64,000 nucleotides of DNA from Protopterus annectens (GCF_019279795.1 NC_056743.1:868197864-868261863); one strand, 5' to 3'. Shown: positions 43,310-54,290, counted from the first letter of the stretch. The notes: generated by a model not told the origin, from the sequence alone. Numbers and translations: made by a program.

Positions 43310-43500
43310 ATTGGGCAGGATTCACGAAGCCTCCGTGTAAGAGTTATCAAGTCTTACACGGAGGCTGCAGTTAAATGGGGTGATGTCAGCATGCCATGCA
43401 TATTCATGAGGGCATGCTGAATCACACCCTAGGCTAACACGGTCCGTGTAGCAATGTAGTAGGCGTGTCTGCATGGCGAGTCCTGCAAAGGGACACGCCC
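43310..43500. repeat. Cluster of three hairpins, possible foldback MITE
   Basis: AGCCTCCGTGTAAGA and its exact complement (43328-43342 and 43352-43366) surround a 9-nt loop. CAGCATGCC and GGCATGCTG (about 43387-43421) form a second hairpin, and GGCGTGTC/GACACGCC (about 43462-43500) a third. The GGGCAGGATTCACGAAGC start recalls terminal sequences of some MITEs, but no matching far end was found. Confidence 0.6.
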
Positions 43501-43760
43501 CCAGAAGAATCACAGTCCCAAAAGGAAACTCCCATGAGCGAGTCCACGGAAATGTCAAGAAACACAACAGCACACATGCCCCCACAGACTATTAACCCAA
43601 CTGAAATGTAAAACTTAAAAGTGAACAGTTTAATTTTTTTTTTTATTTCAAAAATGTTTGCCCATAATTGCGCTCGTTTGCGCGGGTGTGCCCTTCGCCT
43701 CAGCCACAGTTAGCAGTCATTGAAAAAGCATATAAGATCTAAATATGCAAAATAAGCCAA

Positions 43761-43832
43761 GTAGCAATAGCGTAGCGGTAGAGACGTCAGCCAAAGAGGA
43801 GGTAGTCACGGTTCGAGCCCCAACAACATCAT
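43761..43832 (+). repeat. tRNA-like SINE head
   Basis: TAGCGTAGCGGTAGAGACG (A-box-like) and GGTTCGAGCCC (exact B box, 43810-43820) have tRNA spacing. A T-rich tail follows. The 5' end does not pair with a 3' acceptor stem and no CCA-compatible end is seen, so it is a pseudo-tRNA or SINE head rather than a tRNA gene. Confidence 0.6.
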
Positions 43833-43874
43833 TTTTTATTTTTAGTGAAATAAGCATGAAACAATCCCCTGACA

Positions 43875-43876
<2 letters not shown>

Positions 43877-43924
<48 letters not shown>
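43877..43924. repeat. (TA)n microsatellite
   Basis: An almost pure TA run of about 46 bp. Confidence 0.95.
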
Positions 43925-43928
<4 letters not shown>

Positions 43929-44012
43929 ATTATAATTTAAGTAAAATGCAATGAAATGGGCCATGTTTTTATGAAGAAATCTGACGTAATAAAAAAATAA
44001 AATAGTTTATAA

Positions 44013-44250
44013 GTGCCCATAGCTGAGCAGCGCTCTAGCACCTGAGTATGTTTGCCCATAGGTGACCAGTGGTTTAGCAGGTGTAATATGAGTGCCCGGA
44101 GTTGAGCAGCGCTTCAACACACTGAAACTGTGTGCCCGTAGTTGCGCAACATTTCTCACAGCGTAATATGCGTGCTCATAGCCAAATAACGTGTTAACCA
44201 GCGTACCCCATTTGCACGGAGCTACGCAGCGCGCCAACCGGCTTACTGGC
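44013..44250. repeat. 40-bp minisatellite, six diverged units
   Basis: Units start with [GT]TGCCC/TGCTC/TGCAC at 44013, 44052, 44092, 44132, 44172 and 44212, a spacing of 39 or exactly 40 bp. Each continues with a CATAG or CGGAG step, GAGCAGCG-like and AACA/ACAG-like segments. The units are strongly diverged but the period is kept. A similar TTGCCCATAATTGCGC piece lies at about 43658. Confidence 0.75.
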
Positions 44251-44337
44251 GGGCAACGTTGAGCAACCTGTATGAAAGCCGCCTTTAAACAGACACACCT
44301 CCTAGCCTGTATAGACAGTAGTAAAATAAAAAAAAAG

Positions 44338-44405
44338 CAATGCCCAGGCTCGAACCCAGGATACTGTGCATCATAGTCAAAGTACTGAACCACTAAACCA
44401 TGACA
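44338..44405 (-). repeat. tRNA-like SINE head
   Basis: Minus strand: CATGGTTTAGTGGTTCAGTAC (A-box-like; key residues TGGTTTAGTGG) and GGGTTCGAGCC (exact B box). The same sequence in plus orientation recurs at 61979-62045. Acceptor-stem pairing is not seen. Confidence 0.6.
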
Positions 44406-44429
44406 GCTGTACTGAAAAATGCAGTATTA

Positions 44430-44480
<51 letters not shown>
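44430..44480. repeat. (TA)n microsatellite
   Basis: A pure TA run of about 48 bp upstream of the Myb/SANT gene promoter. Confidence 0.95.
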
Positions 44481-44482
<2 letters not shown>

Positions 44483-44544
44483 AATGAATGGAAATAGAAG
44501 CATGACAAAGCAGGTATTGTGAAGCTGATACAATTCCAAAATGG

Positions 44545-44583
44545 CCAATCACAGATAAGTGCGGGAAAAACGGCATATATAAG
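44545..44583 (+). promoter_or_regulatory. CCAAT and TATA boxes of the Myb/SANT gene
   Basis: CCAAT at 44545-44549 and TATATAAG at 44576-44583, spaced as in pol II promoters. The predicted ATG follows at 44639. The match is to consensus only. Confidence 0.5.
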
Positions 44584-44638
44584 CCCCATAGGCGGGAATA
44601 CACAGCATAACTGATTGTGGAACCTATTTGCAGTCAGG

Positions 44639-46644
44639 ATGGCAGGTGTAGGAGAGAGTAGTCGCTTCCGAGCACAGAGGTGGGGTGTTGAGGAGTCCAA
44701 ATACATGGTTTGGCTCCTAGTCCATGATCATGAGGCTCAACTCATGCAGGGCCAGGTTCTGTGGGGTGCATATAAGGCAGAGGCGTGGAACCGGTTGGCA
44801 CATGATCTCACCAGTGCCACAGGCATACCAAGGACTGGTGAACAGGTCCGTCACCACCATGCGGACCTGAAGAGACGGAAGCAGGACCAACTGAACCGTT
44901 GGATCCAGGAGGCCCAGCAAATGCCCAACGCCCCACTACTGAGTAAGTATCCATGTAATTATGTATGTAAGGAATTATCCTAGCTGATATTATGGAGATG
45001 TATGTTCCAATATTACTTCATTTATATTACAGCTGCAGGTGTGCGTTCTGTGAACCGGCAAGCCTATGGTGATAGGCTGGAGCGGTTGCGCCACCAGGCA
45101 GGTTAGTAATTATATTTCTGTAATTGTTATACAATATAAGTGAGACAGCTTGTAAAAGAGTTCACTGTAGTTACATATTAATAAAGTTCAAATAACACTA
45201 GAAGAAAGATTCTGCTAGTACTGTATGGTTAGATAAGTGATGCAGCCTGTAATCCAGAAATAAAAATTAAACAAGTCTGAAATAGTGATTACCCACCTGA
45301 AGTGTAATATCAGATAACCTGCTGCAGCCTGAAAATCAGTGGTAAACAAGCTAAAGACAATAGACATGTGTCAAATGCATCCCCTTAGAAAATCTGCCAT
45401 ATGAAACAAGTGAGTCTGTTGGAAAGGATTGTTGTAATCAAGTATGACATGTTAATAAGACCTAGAATAAAGTACCATCTTGAATTGTAAAAATAAAACA
45501 AGTGAGAGTGTGAGAAAGAGGTATGAATTGACCAAGAAAGCTGTTATAACTTCTGAATAAAGTATACTGCAGTCAGTACATAATGAAATGAATGAGACAG
45601 CCACAACCAAAAAGTGAAATGTTTGAAATAAAGTACTGAAGCTGGAATGTGTCTGTCCCACAATTTGGATATGTTGCTGTACCCTTGCAATATGGAGATA
45701 GTATGGTTATATGAAATAATGAACATCCACAGTTGTCTAGAGCCATATAAATGAAATGTAGCAGGATGCTGTACCTGAACATAGCCAGACATGAATGTGT
45801 ATGAATAAAAATGCATTGTATATTAATGTAGCAGTAACAGTCCCATCACCAACATTCCTAAGGTTACATATAGGAAACTGTACTAAGACCTGTAGGGTAT
45901 ATATATCTGCAGCTACTAGAGATATACAGCATATGTATAGGTAGTTGAAGTTGTTAATGAAATATTTCTTCACCCTACCCTATATTCACAAATAATGCCA
46001 TTCCACAACAAACTGGGTATGTGTATTCACAATTGATTCCTATGGACATTTGTCCTGTTGGTTCAAACATATTTGCACGTACGTTGCTGCATGTGCCCTG
46101 TTTAAATATCCAAACCTGATAGCCTGTTGCCATCAATCAACCCTGCATGCTGTTGGATTGTGTACTGTTGTTCAAAATATGCATGTGATATGCTTGCTGT
46201 TCAATGTTTGGAATTCATGGGTGTGTGGTTAATGGGAATACTGACGCATGCTGTTACAACTAATTTTGAATGGTATTGTTTGTTACTAACCCAAAATGTC
46301 ATAAAATATTTCTAAACATAGGACAACAGGGAAGGCGGGTTCCAGCGGACCCACCTCTCCCACCTCAGCTGGCGAGTGCACCTGGCACTAGTGCCCAGGC
46401 CGGAACCTCCTCCGGTGGCCCTATGCCACCTTCAGGTGGAAGCGCTGCAGGGGATGGGGCTCGTCCCCCCTCTGCAAGCGTGGCCGGAGGAGACCGTCCA
46501 CTCACCCTCCAAAGTGTCCGGTCTGTGGTGCATAGCGAGATCAGGCATTCTGTGCTTGAACCCCTACGCCAGCTTGAGGCTCGGGTGGCACAACTCACGG
46601 GTGTCCCTACTGCCCGTCCTACACAGCCCCATCCTGGGCTGTGA
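44639..46644 (+). CDS. Myb/SANT-like (trihelix) DNA-binding protein, three exons
   Basis: Exons 44639-44942, 45033-45101 and 46322-46644 join to an unbroken 696-nt reading frame (231 residues). Both introns are phase 1 with GT...AG ends (GTAAGTAT/TTATATTACAG and GTTAGTAA/CTAAACATAG). Residues 10-95 resemble a Myb/SANT-like domain: RWGVEESKYMVWLLV, LWGAYKAEAWNRLA, PRTGEQVRHHHADLKRRK. A Pro/Gly/Ala-rich linker follows, then a C-terminal helix (SVVHSEIRHSVLEPLRQLEA). Such proteins occur as accessory proteins of Harbinger transposons and as genes derived from them. No Harbinger transposase was found nearby. No AATAAA is seen close downstream. Nuclear DNA binding is inferred. Confidence 0.7.
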
Positions 46645-47224
46645 AGGCACAGTGGCAACTGCCCATGGGTGGGGATCTCAGTTCCACTGTTGCCATCTGT
46701 GGGCTCATGGGTTCGCGATATCCCAACATCCATCCCCGTCAATTGTGTTCCCCCCCCACATGTGTCATACTCCGCCCCTGTATGCATCTTATTTGTCTTG
46801 TCTGTTAACCTCCCCTACCTACCTCCCCAAATATACCTACTTCCTGTACCTCATATTCCACTCTCACCTGAAAAAAATTTAAAAAAGGGCACTCTGTTCC
46901 CACAAAAAAATTACGCCCCATACATAGCTGCCCATTTTGCAGACATGTCCGCTGGACATGTGAAGTGGTAATTACAATTGGCTGTACAACATATTTTGTT
47001 GTCCTCACCCCTCTCTCTGGGGTGGAAGGTTTCAAATTTCACACCAAATTACAGACATATGCACAGCTGTTGCTGATAAAGAAATGGGCAGCTATGGGCC
47101 TTTCCTACATCCTTCCTGCAAATCCCGAGCTTGTTTTCCTACTGTCCTATCATCTTTGTGCCCCCCTTTTCACCACTTTCATATCTCCCCATTTTCTTTT
47201 CTTTCAAAGAAATTAATGTGGGTG
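46645..47224. other. 3' flank of the Myb/SANT gene, no gene recognised
   Basis: GC-rich at first, then pyrimidine-rich. No domain-bearing frame. May include the 3' UTR of the preceding gene. Confidence 0.5.
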
Positions 47225-47227
47225 TGC

Positions 47228-47383
47228 ATGACAGTAAGCACTTTTAAGCAGTTGTAAGCAGGTGTGCGCTTGTGTGCGCTTAGCTAAGCGTGTGTGCGTG
47301 AAGCTAAGCGGCACTGCGCATGCGTGTGCTCCGCGCAAACCAGCGCTAACCCGCTTACAACTGCTTAAAAGTGCCTTAGTCAC
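47228..47383. mobile_element. Short MITE-like element with inverted termini
   Basis: GCACTTTTAAGCAGTTGTAAGC at about 47238-47259 (key parts GCACTTTTAAG and CAGTTGTAAGC) is matched exactly in reverse complement at about 47352-47373. TGAC/GTCA extends the arms with a few mismatches. The 90-bp centre is rich in GTGTGCGCTTAGC motifs. No coding capacity. Confidence 0.7.
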
Positions 47384-47399
47384 TCTGAATGACAAGGCC

Positions 47400-47640
47400 T
47401 GTAGTCTGCTAAGCAGCAAAATAAAATTCCTCTGTCAATCTCGAACCCAGGACCTTGGAAACACTAGTCTGCATGACTTACCACTAAGTCATGACTGATA
47501 TACAAGAACTTTGTGCTGAAAGCAATATATCATGAAATAGGACTGAATGTAAAGGGAATATAGGAAGGCTATTACACAAAGCTTTTCTTGTATCTTTACT
47601 GGCAATTCTTGTGGATTTGTATAACATTAGTGTGAGAAGA
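47400..47640 (-). repeat. Composite repeat with tRNA-like head, copy 1
   Basis: Minus strand: CATGACTTAGTGGTAAGTC (A-box-like) and CTGGGTTCGAGATTG (B box, about 47437-47451). The flank (GCTGAAAGCAATAT..., GAATGTAAAGGGAATATAGGA) matches that of the copy at 48.26-48.5 kb, so the repeat unit is larger than the tRNA-like part. Confidence 0.6.
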
Positions 47641-47754
47641 GAAACAGCCATGCTAGTCAGTAGCTAGTAGGTAATAATGTGACAGTAGCATCTTGCAAAC
47701 CATACACACTATCAGAGCAGGATAAACACTGCCATATTTGAACAGGTAAGAGGC
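47641..47754. other. Spacer
   Basis: Short spacer between repeats; nothing recognised. Confidence 0.4.
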
Positions 47755-48010
47755 CAGACCTCGCAACTGTGACTGATTTACAGGGATGTCCCTGATTTGA
47801 AAACAAATGTTAACTGTGCCCCACTGACTCCCTGTGAAATGTACTAACAGTAGGCAGAAAGGTGTTTTATCCCATGTAATGGTAACTGTCAACTACTGAA
47901 AGTATGCACTACTTGCATGTCAGAAATGGTTTATTAATACATATGCTCAAATTACCCCACAGTCACAACTGCAGAATATCTGAAATATATCACGGGTGTA
48001 TCCCACTGAT
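47755..48010. mobile_element. Decayed copy of the CTCTCAAC-terminus MITE
   Basis: ACCTCGCAACTGTGACTGAT, then CAGGGATGTCCCTGATTTGA and TTAACTGTGCCCCACTGACT align with the left half of the element at 5104-5434. The ATACATATGCTC segment also matches. The right end is not recognisable. Confidence 0.55.
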
Positions 48011-48259
48011 ATGAACCATTCCCTGAGGCTGATAAAAGATACACCTGAGAGTATCTGAGGCCTGCAAGTGTCACAAACTCACAGGCATATCATTCTGTCT
48101 GCTGTCACACACTCTGTGAATAGCTGTAGAATAGCTTCCACAAGTACACCCACATGTAGGTGCACAACCCACAAATATTAAAGGAGGTATCCAACTAATA
48201 ACATAAGGACAGTATAGCAGTGTACAAGCACTGCATGTGCCTGCTATCCATAACTGTTA
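48011..48259. other. Stretch without a recognised gene
   Basis: No recognisable feature. Confidence 0.4.
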
Positions 48260-48560
48260 GTACAAAGTACAAGGCGCCACTACTGTTCATCAGCAAAATA
48301 AAATACCGTTGTAGGTGTCAAGCCCCACACCTTGGCCAGACCAGACTGCATGCAGTACCACCAAACCACAACAAACATATAAGGAATTGCTGCTGAAAGA
48401 AATATAGCAAGCATTACAAGGAGTGAATGTGAATGGAAAATAGGAAAGCCATAGCAACACATTCCAGTAAAGACACCTAACAGGCATTCAAGGAGTGAAT
48501 GTAAAGGCCAAATAGTGAAGCCATAGCAACAAATTGCAAGAGCCACTGCTGTAAACCAGT
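48260..48560 (-). repeat. Composite repeat with tRNA-like head, copy 2
   Basis: Matches 47400-47640: CAGCAAAATAAAAT, a degenerate B box (48316-48330), TGCATGCAGTACCACCAAAC, then GCTGAAAGAAATAT and GGAGTGAATGT. The last ~80 bp (GGAGTGAATGT..ATAG..AAGCCATAGCAACA) are themselves repeated in tandem (about 48418 and 48499). Confidence 0.55.
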
Positions 48561-49007
48561 TACTCCACAAGTCCCACAGGAAAGCACATACTCCCATTTA
48601 AACAGTATTAGTATTATTAGGTGTCAGTTAACATACACACTGAGAAGAATAAACTGGAGGAAGCAATAGTCAGGTGTCAGTACAACATGCATGTTAGTGC
48701 CTACAACACAGCCTGAGATATGAGAGACATACCAACCTTTACACTCACACAACAGTGTCCACAGCATACCAGCATGGTCCCCATCTTGAAAATCTGAAAG
48801 GGCTACGCCTACCTAACCTAACATTTTATAGCACTGTCCTGAAATCACAATGAGAACTGCAATTACCACACAGCAGGCTGCATGCAATTAGCAAATGCTG
48901 GCTAACACTTGGTGCAGAGGCCATCACATGCACATGTGCATATACCTACAAAAGCAGCCTGTACTCCCAGTCCACACATGCAATACTTTCATTGCAACAT
49001 CTGGAGG

Positions 49008-49051
<44 letters not shown>

Positions 49052-49411
49052 AAAACGAAAAAGAGACGCAGACAGCCGAAAATAAAACAATACAGAACAG
49101 CAAGCTAACCAGCAGCAAGCCATCACAAACTCACAAACAGCAGTGTCAAACAAAGGTAATGTAAACTAATAATGTAATAGTCTACATACTGTGAACCCTC
49201 CATATGTGTTAGCAGTCTGTATCTATATATATGAAGATGTGCATAGGGCAGGGGACATACTGCAACTGTTAGTGAAGGCTGGACATACATATGTATGTGA
49301 AGGATGCTATGTGCACATATCAATGTAGGTTGTAGTGCAACGTACAATGTAGCTTGTACAGTAATCGCTGTTTAGCAGTATGTTAGTGTGTGTAATCGTA
49401 TGTGTAAATAA

Positions 49412-49465
<54 letters not shown>

Positions 49466-49560
49466 TATATGTATATGTATATATATTTATATATGTATCT
49501 ATATATAATATGCATATATGTATACATAGATAGAGAGGGATGTAGAAATAGATAGGCCCA
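48561..49560. other. Stretch without a recognised gene, with microsatellites
   Basis: Contains a (GA)n run at about 49013-49047 and a (TA)n run with related ATGTATAT motifs at about 49418-49520. No coding domain. Confidence 0.6.
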
Positions 49561-49562
49561 GA

Positions 49563-49778
49563 ATGATACAACAGTACAAGGACAAAATGATTGACTTCAA
49601 CAATTGGCTAAGCTTCTGGTGTCATTCTAAGGGGATCCAGTATTTGTCTGCCTGGGACGACATGATCGACAGTCCACGATGCTTTGCCAGAGATGGCCTG
49701 CACCTGTCGCCCTTAGGATTCTGGATACTGGATAAGACTCTTGCCACCCCTATAGTGCCTTTTTCACCACCACCGTAA
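49563..49778 (+). pseudogene. ORF1 C-terminus (SGNH/esterase end) of the CR1-like LINE
   Basis: The frame reads FNNWLSFWCHSKG and CFARDGLHLSPLGFWIL. RDGLHLSP contains the Asp and His of the last SGNH hydrolase block. Everything upstream of this segment is missing by 5' truncation. The stop at 49776-49778 is the natural ORF1 end. Confidence 0.8.
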
Positions 49779-49781
49779 ACG

Positions 49782-52040
49782 GTGACATCTGTGACGTGTG
49801 CAGTGACAGAGACCTGGTACAAAGCTCCAGAGAGCACCCCTGCATTACCAGGCTTCAATTCATACCACACCTTTTGGCCACCTAACCCAGAAAGAAGCAC
49901 TAAAGGTGGAGGCGTGTCCATATTCATTAAGGATATCCACACCTCCAGGCTAGTTGCACAGCATAATGCATCTGAGATTATTCAAGTGCAACTAACTCTG
50001 GGCAAGACCGCAATCCAAATTGTAGCTTGCTACAGACCTCCCACCATGCCCCAGGGTTCACACCCCTCATTTCTTGATACACTGGAAAGTATTAGGGTAC
50101 AACCCAACACCCTAATAATGGGTGATTTCAACTACCCCACCATTAACTGGGAAAACTACTCATGTGCCAACTCTTTTGCTCAACGTTTTCTAGAATTCAT
50201 AAATACCAACGCCTTGGATCAACTTATTCACACCCCCACCAGGGGTAGCAATATCCTAGACTTGGTCATCACCAACATGGGAAACTGGTGTTCCACACCA
50301 GAGGTCAATTCCTCGTTGGTCAGATCCCACCACAAGGTAATCAGCCTAGACATCCACATCCCACCCCCAGCCCCAATTAGGGAAACCATCGTAACAAACT
50401 TCTCAAAAGCCAACTTCACACTTCTTAAGACAGAAGTGGCAAACGTCATGACACCCATGCAGATGGACAATAGAGGTATGACTGCCGAATCCTACACAAA
50501 TGCACTGTATAAGCACTTACACGAGTGCATGGATCATGCTATCCCTAATAGAACCAAGATGTTATCCTCCAGACAAAGGAAGCCAGTCTGGTGTTCCTCT
50601 GCCATAAACAAACTCTACAACAGAAGAAAGAAACTGTTGCAAAAATAAGTAAAATCCCATGACTGGAGGAACTCCCTGGTCAACCTCAGTAAGAAGCTGA
50701 GATCCCTCATAAAATCCTCCAAAACTAGTTACGAAAACAAAATTGCCACTGACTCTAAAGACAACCATAAAGCATTCTATAGCTATGTCAAGAATCTAAA
50801 TGGGAACACTCAGATCTGCTCTGAGTTACAGCATAATGGCACTAAATATACAGAACCAACTGATATTGCCAACATCCTGGCAGATAGGTTCAGTGCTAAC
50901 TTTACCCCACTCTCACCCCCTAGAGGGCCCATCTCTATACTGGAAGAATGCAAAGTTCCTATAATTACGGCTGCACGGGTAAAAAACACACTCTCCAAAG
51001 CCAAGAACACAGCATCCATGGGACTTGACAATATCCCAGGCTGCGTTCTACATGAACTACTGAATGAACTGGCACCCTACCTAAGTACCATGTTCAATCA
51101 TAGCCTCACCTCAGGCTTTGTACCCACTGAATGGTGCACCGTGACACTTATCCCACTCCACAAAGAGGGAGCCACGATGGACCCCAGTAGCTACCACCCC
51201 ATTAGCCTGACGAGCCTGGTCTGCAAGGCCATGGAACATATCATCATGGAACTCCTAAACAAAGACATTGGTAATCTCCAAACTCTGGACCCTACTCAGT
51301 TTGGATTTGTAAAAGGCAGCTCATGTCTCCTAAACCTAATTGACTTTTTTGAAGCAGTCACTAAAGCCATAGATGATCGTAAAATGGTTCACACAGCTTA
51401 TGTAGATCTCGCCAAGGCTTTCAACACCATCCCCCACTCTGGAATTATAGATAAGCTCACTAAACTAGGTATAAATCCCTATGTCATAAGATGGGTTGCC
51501 AAATGGCTCATGGACAGAACCCACACTGTGAAAGTAGCATATTCCAAATCCGACATCAGACCAGTGACAAGTGGAGTACCACAGGGTTCAGTCCTGGGTC
51601 CTTTCCTGTTTGGTATCTACTTCTCTGAAGTGCAGGCCAACACAGAAGGTCTTTGGCTAACAAAGTTTGCAGATGACTGCAAACTAGGAGCCATAATCGC
51701 AACTCCTAACGATGTGGACAAACTACAAAAGGCCCTCACTGAGACAGATACCTGGTGTCAAAGCCATGGCCTGAAGCTCAATGCCAAAAAGTGTATTGTC
51801 ATCCCCTATGCTAAAAACTCTGTACCCATGAACTACCACATAGCTGGTAGTCTACTTAATGCTGAAAATGTGATAAGAGACCTTGGGACACAGGTGGACA
51901 GTAGTCTCTCCTTTGATAATCACATCGCCACAGTGGTCGGGAAGTCCTTCTACGTGGCTCATCTCATCAAAAAAGGATTCCCATCCAGAAAAAAGAGGTC
52001 ATTGTTCCCCTCTACTCATCACTTATTAGACCCATTATAG
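49782..52040 (+). pseudogene. CR1-like ORF2 (endonuclease + RT) with a single in-frame stop, then a frameshift
   Basis: The frame opened at 49782 and that of the RT (51018-52040) are the same register; only a TAA at 50646-50648 separates them. Endonuclease: CAVTETWYKA, GGGVSIFIK, MGDFNYPTINWENYSC, TPTRGSNILDLV, but RSHHKVISL where copies normally have RSDHK. The N-terminal ~45 residues of the endonuclease are deleted. RT: GLDNIPGCVLHELL, YHPISLTSLVCKAMEHI, YVDLAKAFNTIPH (motif A with a second D changed to N), VTSGVPQGSVLGPFLFGIYF, KFADDCKLG. A frameshift near 51995 leads into the C-terminal region. Confidence 0.9.
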
Positions 52041-52560
52041 AGTTCAATGCCCCTTTTGGTATGTACCTCACAAGACAACTGCAACAACTGTAAAGACCAC
52101 AGAAATACCTCACAAAGAGGATTACTGGCCTCAAACAGATGCCCTATGCAGACCATCTCAAAAAACTACAGCTTGACTCCATGACATATCGCCTACTCAG
52201 GGGTGATCTCTGCCTAACATACAAAGCTATGTCAAACCCAGAGCTATTGGACATGCTCCACTTAAAGAAATCCCAATCCCTCTGAGCTACATGCTCTAGG
52301 GACCTTAACTTTGTCACCACAATAAACAGAACATGCTGGAGGGATAGATTCCTGTCCCAGAGACTTCCCATACTCTGGAACAGACTACCTATCTGTGTCA
52401 AACAGAGCTCCTCATTAGCACTCTTCAAGAAAGATCTTGATGATTGGATGGGAAATGGGAAATTCACCCCTGGGATCACTTCTGTGGCTCTGCTCGACAG
52501 GGGCATAGGAAAATACTTTTCTTGGGTGGCGAAAGCCAGGGTGCATTTATTGGCTAGGCT
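52041..52560 (+). pseudogene. CR1-like ORF2 C-terminal region
   Basis: In a shifted frame: SSLIRPIIEFNAPFGMYLTR, MTYRLLRGDLCLTYKAM, LNFVTTINRTCWRDRFLSQR, LPILWNRLPICVKQSSSLAL and FKKDLDDWMGN. The RFLSQR..ILWNRLP segment is the usual end of CR1/L2-type ORF2 proteins. Stops are present. Confidence 0.75.
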
Positions 52561-52614
52561 TGTATGGGCCCTAGGGCCGATAGCCTAGTACCTACCTATG
52601 AACCTATGAACATA

Positions 52615-52749
52615 TGAACATATATAGATAGATGGATAGAATATGTATATACATATATTATGTAATAGACACATACATATATAGATATATATAGATGCAT
52701 ACACATATACAGACAGATATGAATGTCTATAGATATGTATGTATATGAA

Positions 52750-52785
<36 letters not shown>

Positions 52786-52788
52786 TAA

Positions 52789-52848
<60 letters not shown>

Positions 52849-52854
52849 TGAGAG
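52615..52854. repeat. Simple-sequence block: ATAGATA, (CT)n and (TA)n
   Basis: ATATAGATAGATGGATAG-type sequence, then a CT run (52751-52803, one interruption) and a TA run (52804-52848). Confidence 0.9.
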
Positions 52855-53720
52855 AGGCACATGTGTGCAGATGTATTGCAACAGGTGCCTGGTGACAAAG
52901 GCATGGACTGAACACCAGTGTGGATACAGGAGTACTATACCCCATTCCAAAACACTTACACCACTAACCACCACATATGTGGTTGCCTGCCTACTACTGG
53001 ATGTGTCAGGAGGGAACATGGGAAACAAGTGTACAATAGCCTCCCCTTTGATATTCACAGTGGCACACCAGTCTTGTAATACCTGTACATGGTACATGTC
53101 AGCAGAAATGGTGTGTCAGCTAGTGAAATGTAGGTCACTGTACCCCTCTACACCTCACAATGTCCTACACGGTATGTACCTCCCATGACAACTACAGAAA
53201 GGGAGAAGGACACAGTCATACCTAACAAACAGTGATAATGCCCTCAAACACATTACCTATGCAGAGTGACTGACAAAACCACAGATAGAGTGCCACTCAA
53301 ACTACCTACACAGAGGTTACCACTGCTGGATATACATAGTTAAGTCACACCCATAACAGTTGTCCAACAACCATGGTAACACCTCACAATATCCCCAGCA
53401 TAAATGACCTATGTCTGTCATCCTTGGCACCGCAGTAAAGAGCACATGGTGGAGGTACAGGTTCCTACCCACAAATAAGCCATACCCTGGAGGAAACCAC
53501 CCAGCATTAAGAAGCAAGGCTCCCCATTAGTAGATGTCAGACATACCCCTGTTGAATGTTATGCAGATAGGTAGTATGCCATATGAGTCACCCTGTGTAA
53601 CTGTTTGACAGGAGCAAGTGCAATCACATTACATGTGTTCCAAGGGGCAGGGTAGCATAACAGTATGCTGCTGTAGGCCCAGGCCCAATAGCATACTACC
53701 TGCCTATGACACAATGCACA
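52855..53720 (+). mobile_element. CR1-like LINE, decayed 3' fragment
   Basis: Aligned with 51.74-52.61 kb of the good copy: GCCTGGTGACAAAGGCATGG, AATAGCCTCCCCTTTGAT.TTCACA, GGTATGTACCTCCCATGACA, CACATGGTGGAGGTACAG.TTCCT, GCTCC.CATTAG and a final CCCAATAGCATACTACCTGC plus CTATGA. All reading frames are broken. Confidence 0.75.
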
Positions 53721-54290
53721 CACACATATACTCATTGCAATACCAACTATGTGAGGTGGAATGAGTGTGCCACTGACTGTGTGCAAGGTCTGTAATGGTG
53801 TGATTGCTCAGCATGACTTTGTGTCTGTCATGGTAGTGTGTGTCCTTGGTGTGAGGCCAGAGAAAGATGCGTCAGGTATTGGGATACAAACATACTACAT
53901 TGCCATATGTTGTGCTGTGGTTCCCTGTATGTGACTGTGGTGTAGATATGGTTATGGCAACAAAGACTATGGTGCATTACCAGTGTCATTTGTACTGTGC
54001 ATTGCATGGGTTGACAATGTTCCCCATACATTACCTTGATACAAACCCTCAGTGTGAAGCTGTGCATTGGACCTCAAATAGTGTGCTGACTGCTGGAGTA
54101 TACTTGTTTGTTGTATGGAGTGTGCCAGGCACTGTCACAGAGTTGTCAGCTGAGCACTGATATGAGGTCATTTACATGTGTATCCCCCAATAGACAGACA
54201 GATGCTATATATGGCAGTTCAGTGATATCACTACAGTAGAGTATTATGTGTGCCATATCACTTGCTCACATATTTTTCTTTTCCTTCCAG
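53721..54290. other. Stretch without a recognised gene
   Basis: TG-rich unique-looking sequence. It may contain the intron or promoter upstream of the Myb/SANT-like pseudogene, whose first acceptor lies at 54290. Confidence 0.45.

Larger units (their letters stand above)
49561..52614 (+). mobile_element. CR1-like LINE, best coding copy, 5'-truncated
   Basis: Begins inside ORF1 (MIQQYKDKMIDFNNW), then endonuclease, RT and a full 3' end with TAGCCTAGTACCTACC and CTATGAAC repeats (52584-52614). It is inserted in TA/GATA-rich simple sequence on both sides. Its sequence is close to the minus-strand copy at 8.2-13.7 kb and has the fewest breaks in the window. Confidence 0.9.

Noticed and set aside
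43761..43832. Functional tRNA gene
   Set aside because: A and B boxes are present but no acceptor-stem pairing or clear anticodon arm is visible; the unit belongs to a dispersed repeat.
44013..44250. CRISPR-like array with regular 40-bp spacing
   Set aside because: The whole unit is repeated with divergence; there is no constant repeat alternating with unique spacers, and the context is eukaryotic.
46365..46882. Overlapping long frames on both strands
   Set aside because: GC-rich exon 3 of the Myb/SANT gene keeps other frames open; only the spliced frame joins exons in phase.
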